This document shows, in pieces, positions 54,553 through 62,019 of a DNA stretch of 64,000 nt; positions within the stretch are counted from its first letter, which is position 1; every line of letters begins with the position of its first letter. A program made the position numbers and the translations under genes. The notes under the pieces were generated by a model that was not told the origin of the DNA, made no database searches, and saw nothing but the letters and a program-made list of their open reading frames with translations. Source of the DNA: Paenibacillaceae bacterium (GTDB lineage Bacteria > Bacillota > Clostridia > Lachnospirales > Lachnospiraceae); the NCBI GenBank assembly GCA_015057715.1, contig SVDS01000008.1, forward strand, positions 1 to 64,000, read 5' to 3'.

Positions 54553-55292
54553 ATTATATTATCTCCAGATATGATTTCTGAAAATTTAGCAAAAACATTC
54601 TGTCTTTTTCTTCTGCTTAAAGGTAAACGAATCCCGCTGTCTAATCTTATTTCTGTTTCATCGATAGAAAATATATATTTTATATTTACAATACAACTTC
54701 TATGTATATCTACAAATTCTAAAGGTGTATATTTTTTAACAATGTCGGAAAATTGACAGTTATAAAGAATAAAAGTTTCCCGCTTTGTGTACAAAAATAT
54801 CTTTCTATTTATACATTCAAAATACATAATATCATCCAGTGGTACTTTAATATCCATGCTGCCGATAGGACTTTTAGCAACTTTAAATAATTGTGCCTTT
54901 GGGTTGTCCTCATTTATCCTGTTAATAACTTGTAAAATTACATCTGATAATCGCTCTTGGATTAACGATTTGGGGAGAAATCCACTGACATCATATTGAA
55001 ATGTATTTAAAGCTTCTTGTGTATAAGCTGTTATAAAGATTAGTTTGAATTTCTTATCAAGTATTCGTAATTCTTTAGCCACTTCTTTTCCGTCTTTTTG
55101 GGGCATATCTATATCCAAAAAAATAATATCATAATAAGGCTGATATTTTGAAAAGGCGGCAATAAGGTCATCCCCCTTTTTGAATGTAAAAATACGGGTC
55201 TCAACTTTTAAATGCCTGAATATTGTTTCCACTTCAGGTGCAATCTGTGCCAGAAAATCTTTATCATCGTCACATAAAGCAAGATTAAGCAT
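54549..55292 (-). CDS. agrA: AgrA-like LytTR response regulator
   Basis: Receiver 'LALCDDDKDFL...YDIIFLDIDMPQKDGKEVAKELR' and LytTR domain 'IMYFECINRKIFLYTKRETFILYNCQFSDIVKKYTPLEFVDIHRSCIVNIKYI'. Confidence 0.93.
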   Translation of the reverse strand: MLNLALCDDDKDFLAQIAPEVETIFRHLKVETRIFTFKKGDDLIAAFSKYQPYYDIIFLDIDMPQKDGKEVAKELRILDKKFKLIFITAYTQEALNTFQYDVSGFLPKSLIQERLSDVILQVINRINEDNPKAQLFKVAKSPIGSMDIKVPLDDIMYFECINRKIFLYTKRETFILYNCQFSDIVKKYTPLEFVDIHRSCIVNIKYIFSIDETEIRLDSGIRLPLSRRKRQNVFAKFSEIISGDNII

Positions 55293-55527
55293 CGAGAGCT
55301 ACCTCCTTATTGTATTCAATATTTTTATTGTTGTTTAAATTTGCAGCATACTTGATGAGGTATTCAAAGTTATAACGCTTTTATTTTGAATATTTTTCTG
55401 ATAATTAAGAAATTTGTTATTAAATAATGTACAATTAATATCTGCTTCAATAGTCTTACATCAATATCCAGTAATATACTGATATTTATAATTATAATGT
55501 ATGAGATTAAATAATACAATCAAAATT

Positions 55528-55558
55528 ACCATTCGGTAGAATACGGATACCACTCAGT
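55528..55558 (+). promoter_or_regulatory. Candidate AgrA (LytTR) direct-repeat site upstream of the RiPP operon
   Basis: ACCATTCGGT-11 bp-ACCACTCAGT, same architecture and orientation as the agrBD site; followed by TTGAAG-16-TATATG. Confidence 0.68.
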
Positions 55559-55794
55559 TTGAAGACGTTTACTTTAATTTTATATGTGCTAATCTATCAA
55601 TAAATAGTGTTGCAAATTTGAAATAAGGGATATCAAAGGCTTAAATATGATCTTCCGTCTCACTTCCAGTAGCTCTACCAGGGAAACCGCACCGTAGCCG
55701 ATGTGCATGGCTACAGACTTATAAAACGGGGGATAATGTTTCTTGATATCTTTAGTACTGAGAAATAATTCTTGAATAGAAAATGGAGGAAGCC

Positions 55795-56094
55795 ATGAAG
55801 AAGAGAACAATAATTGGCACGGTAATATGTATATTAACAATGGTAGTCTTTCTAATATTTTATAATAAGTTACCAGATCAAGTGCCAATTCATTTCGACA
55901 GTAGGGGAAACGTGAACTCTTACTGGCCTAAACGTGCAGTTGTTTTTGGGTTGCCGGTTGTATTTGCATTGCTGAATATTATAGCGAGTTATTCTCTTCG
56001 AATAAAAGGAGAAAATCGTGAATGTATGTATTACATAGTACCAGCTATATCAATTGTCACAACTGTTGTGATTTTAATTTTAGGTGTGAGGTAA
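55795..56094 (+). CDS. DUF1648 / SdpI-N-like small membrane protein
   Basis: 'MKKRTIIGTVICILTMVVFLIFYNKLPDQVPIHFDSRGNVNSYWPKRAVVFGLPVVFALLNI': 'LPDQVPIHFDSRGNVNSYWPK' is the DUF1648 signature. Confidence 0.8.
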   Translation: MKKRTIIGTVICILTMVVFLIFYNKLPDQVPIHFDSRGNVNSYWPKRAVVFGLPVVFALLNIIASYSLRIKGENRECMYYIVPAISIVTTVVILILGVR

Positions 56095-56099
56095 GTAAA

Positions 56100-56927
56100 A
56101 TGAAACGCGATTTAAATAAACCAATTATAATTCATTGGTGTATGAATGATTGTAACAAACAGGGGCAGATTCCAAAAGGTATTATTGAATGCAAAATACG
56201 ACAGGCGGAACCCATTAAGATACGGTTTATTAATCCGAGGTCGCAGGAGGATTGGAGAATAATTGAATCCTTTGCAAATGAGAGTAGTGACATGAAAGAG
56301 ATTCAGGTAGAATATGACTTTTTAGAATATGATATTAAGCACTGTATTGATATTGATATAGAAAAAAAACTTATTTATTTAGTAGCATTTAGCGGAACAT
56401 CTTATCTGGATCATGACGCAAGAATCAGACTTTGCAACATGATAAAAAAGCAGGATAACTTTAAAATAATTGTATATATATCACATGAGAATATAGCTGA
56501 AAGTGTTTGCTTTATTCAAAGTGTGTATAATGAGGTAAAACAAGGTGAGTTTATTATAAAACCTGAAAAGAATATAAAAAATGAGTTGACGGATATAAGT
56601 GTTCTTCATGAAGCTATCTCTCAAATTGCTGAATTATACAAATTATTTCCAGACATAAAACTATCTGTTTATGATGAGGAAAAGATTGTAAGGGATATTA
56701 TTAGGCTACCTTATTATATGTATGGAAATATGTATATCACCGGTGATGGCAATATAAGTATGTATAGCTTTATGCCTGCATACAATTACGGTTTGTCAGA
56801 TCCACAAGTCACTTTGGAAGAGGCATGGAGAAAATTATATCATGAACATGCAACATGTGATCTGGAAAAAATCCTGGAATACCCCAGGTACTGGTTTAAA
56901 TATTTTAACAGGAAGGAGATAAAATGA
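56100..56927 (+). CDS. Degenerate radical-SAM/twitch-like protein of the RiPP cluster
   Basis: 'PIIIHWCMNDCNKQG' at the position of a CxxxCxxC motif but lacking the third Cys; C-terminal 'GNMYITGDGNISMYSFMPAYNYGLSDPQVTLEEAWRKLY' parallels the C-terminus of 58513-59574. Confidence 0.5.
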   Translation: MKRDLNKPIIIHWCMNDCNKQGQIPKGIIECKIRQAEPIKIRFINPRSQEDWRIIESFANESSDMKEIQVEYDFLEYDIKHCIDIDIEKKLIYLVAFSGTSYLDHDARIRLCNMIKKQDNFKIIVYISHENIAESVCFIQSVYNEVKQGEFIIKPEKNIKNELTDISVLHEAISQIAELYKLFPDIKLSVYDEEKIVRDIIRLPYYMYGNMYITGDGNISMYSFMPAYNYGLSDPQVTLEEAWRKLYHEHATCDLEKILEYPRYWFKYFNRKEIK

Positions 56928-57139
56928 GATTTAGATTTACTGGTATATTTGATCTGTTTAATCAGAAAAACGAGTATTATCTAATAAATAAAAAATTGGA
57001 TACTATTATACAGATAAACGAGTCCATGTATAAAGTACTGAGTAATGCCAAACAGGAGACAGAACTTAACTGCAATGAAATAAATTTGAATACTATGAAT
57101 ATTTTAATTTACAACCGAGTATTGGAGGCGATTAATTGA
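56924..57139 (+). CDS. Small RiPP-cluster protein (possible peptide-binding/RRE-like)
   Basis: 71 aa, translationally coupled on both sides (overlaps). Confidence 0.45.
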   Translation: MRFRFTGIFDLFNQKNEYYLINKKLDTIIQINESMYKVLSNAKQETELNCNEINLNTMNILIYNRVLEAIN

Positions 57140-58452
57140 AGGTTGTCTTGGTTAATACTGATTTTACATATGAAGCTGATCTAAATGTGAAGGTGCAGCC
57201 ATTAACGATGTATACCATAGCGGGGATAATCAGCCCGTATGTTGATGAGGTCAAAATTATCGAGCCCATGAAATACAGATTACAAAATCTTCAGGATAAG
57301 TATTTTTCTGTTCTTCTATCAGAAGCCCGGGATTCTGACCTGATTGCTTTCACAGTAAATTCTTTTTCCTGGTTTGAAATATCAAATACGTGTAAAAAGA
57401 TTAAAGAAACTCTGGGAGATAAAAAAATTGTTGTTGGTGGTATACATGTATCATTTTTCTATAAAGAAATTCTGGAAAACAATCCGCAGATAGATTTTGC
57501 TTTGGTAGGGGAAGCTGAGAAATCATTTCCAAGTCTTATAAAATATTTAAACGGTCAGCTTAGTATCGAACAAGTTCCGAATTTAAAGTATATACACAAT
57601 AACAAGTTTATTTCAAACAATAATGCACCACTGGTGGACTTTAGAAGAGAGAAAATTCCCTTACCGAGATATGATCTGCTGGAAAAACATTATTTTGACA
57701 GATTGACATTTGAGGCATCCAGAGGTTGTATGGGAAACTGTAAATTCTGCTCGGTTTTACATAAGCGCAGCTGGAGAAACTATGGTGAAGAAGATATCCT
57801 TACAAGAATGACAGAATTTAAGAAGCATTTGGATGAAAAATGTAAGAATAAAGATTTTATTTTTACCGATGATTGTTTTACTACTGATTCTATCTGGGCA
57901 AAACAAGTACTACAGGGAATGATGGATCTTGGTTTCCAAAGCTACAATATGCTGATTGAGGCCAGAGCAAAAAATTTATGGGATGAGAGTTTGCTTGAAG
58001 TCATCAGCAGTTATGATAATCTTCATATTCAGATTGGCATAGAGAGCGGTTACGATGAGGGGCTCTCCCGGATTAATAAAGAGATAAGAGTTTCTGATAT
58101 TATAAAGACGATGTCTTTGCTGGAAAAATATAAAATCTGCAAAAACGTATTTACCTCATTTATCATTGGTTTTCCATGGGAAACTAAAAAAGAGTGCATG
58201 AAAACAATTCAATTTGCTGCTTTTCTTAACGATCAGTACGGGATTGAAGTAAATGTTGCATGGTGGATGCCATTGCCGTCCAGGCTTTTTTTTAGCTACA
58301 TCGGTGATAATAATATTTTTAATAAGGAGAATTTTGCTACGGACTCAAAGGTTTTCAATTACTCACATCCAAACATTAGTGCAGATGATTTATCAAGCAT
58401 AAATATATGTGATTTTTTGTATAAAAATATGGGAATAACCTGGAGATTATAA
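57136..58452 (+). CDS. B12-binding-domain radical SAM protein
   Basis: N-terminal cobalamin-binding-like Rossmann segment 'IVVGGIHVSFFYKEILENNPQIDFALVGEAEKSFPSLI'; rSAM 'EASRGCMGNCKFCSVLHKRSWR' (CxxxCxxC). Confidence 0.88.
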   Translation: MKVVLVNTDFTYEADLNVKVQPLTMYTIAGIISPYVDEVKIIEPMKYRLQNLQDKYFSVLLSEARDSDLIAFTVNSFSWFEISNTCKKIKETLGDKKIVVGGIHVSFFYKEILENNPQIDFALVGEAEKSFPSLIKYLNGQLSIEQVPNLKYIHNNKFISNNNAPLVDFRREKIPLPRYDLLEKHYFDRLTFEASRGCMGNCKFCSVLHKRSWRNYGEEDILTRMTEFKKHLDEKCKNKDFIFTDDCFTTDSIWAKQVLQGMMDLGFQSYNMLIEARAKNLWDESLLEVISSYDNLHIQIGIESGYDEGLSRINKEIRVSDIIKTMSLLEKYKICKNVFTSFIIGFPWETKKECMKTIQFAAFLNDQYGIEVNVAWWMPLPSRLFFSYIGDNNIFNKENFATDSKVFNYSHPNISADDLSSINICDFLYKNMGITWRL

Positions 58453-58512
58453 TGTACACTGCAAATACTTTAATGAAATATTAAAAATATATAATATAAA
58501 GGAGGGATTTAC

Positions 58513-59574
58513 ATGAAGGTATTAGATCATTTTTTGATAGGACAGCAAATATGTAATTACAACAAAAGTTCCATTCAAAAAGAATATGGGAATTTAAAAG
58601 GGCCGTTGAATATTATGTGGGATATGACAAACAGATGCAACCTGCATTGTATGCATTGTTACAATGGCAGTGGTGAGGAACCCCGATATAAGGACTTATC
58701 TGATGAGGATATGATGGTCATAGGCAGACATATAGTGGAGGCAGGAATCCCAATTGTGTGCTTTTGCGGTGGAGAACCATTGTTAAGGTATTCGCTAATT
58801 GTCAGGCTGGCAAATTTGTTATCTGAAAACGGCATACTGGTTAATATGGTAACAAACGGCCTTCTTTTGACAAAGGAAAGAATTAAAGAGCTTAAAAACA
58901 ACGGGATTAACGGTATACAAATCAGCCTGGATTCGTATTCACCAGAAGTTCATGACAAATTCAGAGGGAGAACCGGAGCGTATCAGAAGGCAATGAGTGC
59001 TATTGAGAATATTCTTCTGTCCGGTATAGTGCCGGAAGTGACGTTTATTCCTACCAAAGTTAATTATATGGATGTTGGCGGAGTAATAGATATATTATAC
59101 AAAATGGGAATTAAAAAGTTAAACTCTATGCCTTTTATTCCAATAGGGAGGGGCTATGATAATAAAAAGAAGTTAAAGATGAGCAGCCGGGAGCAATGGG
59201 AATTTGATTGGATCATACACAGAAAAAGGCGGGAATATATGGACTTCGAATTTAATAACGGAGATCCGTTAGAGCATATTTATTTATTCTCACAAAATCC
59301 ATACGCAAAAACCATTACATATGAAATACGGTGCAACGGCGATATAGTTGTGAGTCCCTATTTACCGTTCCTTTATGGCAATGCGGTGGAATCTTCACTT
59401 AATGAGTTATGGGATGCAGGGTTGAAGGATATTTGGAGAACACCCCTGGTCAGAAATGCCTCTGAAAGGATAATTTCACTCGAAGAAATTGAAAATCAGG
59501 ATAACATGCCGTGGAACAATGAGGATTATCAAATGTATGAGGGAGGGGTATACGATGTTTTATACCAGAGTTAA
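58513..59574 (+). CDS. Radical SAM (SPASM/twitch-type) RiPP maturase
   Basis: 'IMWDMTNRCNLHCMHCYNGSG' (CxxxCxxC), 'CFCGGEPLLR', 'MVTNGLLL', 'GIQISLDSYSPEVHDKFRGRTGAYQKAM'. Confidence 0.92.
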   Translation: MKVLDHFLIGQQICNYNKSSIQKEYGNLKGPLNIMWDMTNRCNLHCMHCYNGSGEEPRYKDLSDEDMMVIGRHIVEAGIPIVCFCGGEPLLRYSLIVRLANLLSENGILVNMVTNGLLLTKERIKELKNNGINGIQISLDSYSPEVHDKFRGRTGAYQKAMSAIENILLSGIVPEVTFIPTKVNYMDVGGVIDILYKMGIKKLNSMPFIPIGRGYDNKKKLKMSSREQWEFDWIIHRKRREYMDFEFNNGDPLEHIYLFSQNPYAKTITYEIRCNGDIVVSPYLPFLYGNAVESSLNELWDAGLKDIWRTPLVRNASERIISLEEIENQDNMPWNNEDYQMYEGGVYDVLYQS

Positions 59575-60358
59575 AAAAAGTTATGTTGGGCTTCTTAGAG
59601 AAGAAGAAAACGGTACAAGACTTTTTTATCCTGTATCCTATTCAAAACCTCATTTTATGAACAAATCCGTATATGAAATATGGAATCTCATTGAAAATAG
59701 GACGGAAGAAGATATTGTTGAGGTGATGAAAAAAAAATATCCAAAGGTTGGAGAAGACCGGTTAAGAAAAGATGTGAAACATACAATAGCATATTTTATT
59801 AATTTAGAGATGGTAAAGGAGGTCAATGAGTGTATGGAAGAAAAAGTGTGTGATATTCGTATGTTTGAGGAAAAGGACTTTACAAATGCTTCAAAATTTA
59901 TTATGAGCACCGGCGGTGTGGCTACAGACAAGAATTTTCTGTTTACATCCAATCATCTGCAGGGTGAAACATTTAAAAATTATTATAAAGCTATAAATAT
60001 GCGCACAAATCATTTTCACCAAATTGAAGTTTTTCTAAATGTTGTTGACAAAGAAACAGAAGAAAACATCGGAGTTATTGGCATATATGTGTGCCCAAAT
60101 AATTCGGTAGTATATATCACAACAATTGTTCTCAGTAACAAATACAATCTGGAGAGCGCATTGAATGGATTGGAAACAATGCTGCGGAATCAGACTGTAA
60201 AAGAGATCAAAATCAAGTTTGCCGATGATAGCAGTGTGGACGAACAACTGTTTTGCAGTTTGGGCTTTAAAAAGGAAAGTGTTATCTTATTTGAGACAAT
60301 TAATGGTGGGGACTTTTTTATATACGGTAAGGAAATTGAAAGGGAGAGAGTATGTTAA
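59555..60358 (+). CDS. PqqD-like N-terminus fused to a GNAT-like domain (putative)
   Basis: 'LFYPVSYSKPHFMNKSVYEIWNLIENRTEEDIVEVMKKKYPKVGEDRLRKDVKHTIAYFINLEMV' is PqqD-like; C-terminal ~170 aa has a GNAT-like layout ending 'EQLFCSLGFKKESVILFE'. Confidence 0.5.
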   Translation: MFYTRVKKSYVGLLREEENGTRLFYPVSYSKPHFMNKSVYEIWNLIENRTEEDIVEVMKKKYPKVGEDRLRKDVKHTIAYFINLEMVKEVNECMEEKVCDIRMFEEKDFTNASKFIMSTGGVATDKNFLFTSNHLQGETFKNYYKAINMRTNHFHQIEVFLNVVDKETEENIGVIGIYVCPNNSVVYITTIVLSNKYNLESALNGLETMLRNQTVKEIKIKFADDSSVDEQLFCSLGFKKESVILFETINGGDFFIYGKEIERERVC

Positions 60359-61719
60359 GAGCAGATATTAATAATGATAAAGCTGAGCAATTTGGTAGAT
60401 GGCTGAATGAAAGTAATTATGCATTTATTTATAAATCGATGGCAGGCATTTTTAATACTGTTGAACCATGGATTGAAGAGAAACAAATTGAAGTGATGTT
60501 GAAAGACCTGAGTGCTGATGACAGCTGTATCGTAGAATTTTTTCTGTTGGGATACGGTAAGGAGAAAAGTGAATTGCTGAGGATTTTAGGCAGAGAAAAC
60601 TATGAATTTCTATTGGATACGGGTTTCGCAAGTGAAAACGAAAATCTTATTGATCCGCAGGGGTTTTGCATATTACCCATAGAAGATTTGTTTTTAATCG
60701 TGAGTCTGCCCAGCTGCTATAAGAATGCAAAACAGCGTATTTCTGACATTTATATCGGTTCAGATTCTACAAAGCTGATGAAATACATAAAGAAGGGAAC
60801 GTATGAAAGTATACTTGATTTATGCGCAGGGTCAGGTGTGCAGGGATTAAATGTTGCTGCTTATGCAGATAAGGTGGTGGAAGTTGAATTAAATGATATT
60901 GCATATAATGCCGCTCTCCTGAATGCAAAAATCAACGGGGTAAGTCAGGATAAATATGAAGTCCGAAAAGGTGACTTATATAATGTAGTTACCGAAAAAT
61001 TTGATTGCATCATTAGTAATCCGCCCTTTGTTCCGGTTCCTAAGGATATAACTTTTCCTTTGTGCGGAGACGGCGGAGAAGACGGACTGGATATTGTAAG
61101 AACTATTGTCAGTGGGTTTGAAAATTTTTTGAAACCTTCAGGAAAGGCATATATGGTACTTGAATGTATTGGAAATGAGGAGAAGCCTTATGTGGTAGAT
61201 TGCATGAAAGAGGTCTTGAAAACCGGAATAATAAATGTTTCCATGATTAATAGGCAGCAAATCGAGTTTCAGGCGGATGCATCTGCAAAAATAGCAATTT
61301 CCATATACAATGATCCCCAAAACTATGATATGTACTATAAGGCATGGATGAATATGTTTAAAAGAAATAACGCTACGTATATATATCCGGTTGTTATTGA
61401 ATATGTCAACAATGACAAAGCGCTGGAAGTGAACTACTTGAGAAATTACAGCAAATGGTCGTTGGATTCTGAGTTTGAAGTTACCTCTGGCGTTGAGATT
61501 TCTGAATGTAATAAGCAATATTTCGCAGCTTATGAAAAGGGGAAAACAAAAGCTGTTTTTGATGAAGAAGTGAAAGACTTACTAGAGATCAGCGGGAACA
61601 AAAGTATAAGAACCATAATAAAGGATTGCATGGATACGGGTGCTTATATTAAAAAAATAAAAAGTACATTAAAAGCAGTTAGTGGCTTGGAAGCTCAGGG
61701 GATTATAGTCAAAAAATAA
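60352..61719 (+). CDS. Class I SAM-dependent methyltransferase with NPPF motif
   Basis: 'ESILDLCAGSGVQGLNVAAYADKVVEVELNDIAYNAALLNAKINGV' and 'FDCIISNPPFVPVP'; NPPF is typical of N-methyltransferases acting on amide/amino nitrogens. Confidence 0.85.
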   Translation: MLRADINNDKAEQFGRWLNESNYAFIYKSMAGIFNTVEPWIEEKQIEVMLKDLSADDSCIVEFFLLGYGKEKSELLRILGRENYEFLLDTGFASENENLIDPQGFCILPIEDLFLIVSLPSCYKNAKQRISDIYIGSDSTKLMKYIKKGTYESILDLCAGSGVQGLNVAAYADKVVEVELNDIAYNAALLNAKINGVSQDKYEVRKGDLYNVVTEKFDCIISNPPFVPVPKDITFPLCGDGGEDGLDIVRTIVSGFENFLKPSGKAYMVLECIGNEEKPYVVDCMKEVLKTGIINVSMINRQQIEFQADASAKIAISIYNDPQNYDMYYKAWMNMFKRNNATYIYPVVIEYVNNDKALEVNYLRNYSKWSLDSEFEVTSGVEISECNKQYFAAYEKGKTKAVFDEEVKDLLEISGNKSIRTIIKDCMDTGAYIKKIKSTLKAVSGLEAQGIIVKK

Positions 61720-61778
61720 AATTGATATATTGTTAATTGATACAATATATAAATTATAAGAGAGAGGAGGAAGTACTT

Positions 61779-61943
61779 ATGGATTTAATGATGGATGAAT
61801 ATATGAGCCCTGAAATTGTAGTGGACGATGGCAGAGTTGAACCGCAGGCACTTGTGCTTGTGAATGTCAATGTACTTGTGAATGTAAATGCAAACGTAAA
61901 TGCCAATGCAAATGCTAATGCAAACGTAAATGCAAACGTTTAA
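61779..61943 (+). CDS. Putative RiPP precursor peptide with alternating Asn core
   Basis: RBS gagaggagg; MDLMMDEYMSPEIVVDDGRVEPQALVLVNVNVLVNVNANVNANANANANVNANV*; small ORF between maturases and exporter. Confidence 0.82.
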   Translation: MDLMMDEYMSPEIVVDDGRVEPQALVLVNVNVLVNVNANVNANANANANVNANV

Positions 61944-61960
61944 ACAGCAGGAAAAGAACA

Positions 61961-61990
61961 ATAGAGGAGCTCTGAGATTTTCAGCTCCTC
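61961..61990 (+). terminator. Intercistronic hairpin between precursor and transporter
   Basis: AGAGGAGCTCTGAGATTTTCAGCTCCTCT inverted repeat. Confidence 0.6.
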
Positions 61991-62019
61991 TCAAAAAATA
62001 AGGGGTGTAGAGGTAAGAC

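Noticed and set aside
55589-55888. Minus-strand ORF between agrA and the RiPP operon (KDIKKHYPPFYKSVAMHIGYGAVSLVELLEVRRK)
   Set aside because: Parts look like a real protein fragment, but there is no start context and I cannot assign a family; probably a relic. Not listed as a gene.
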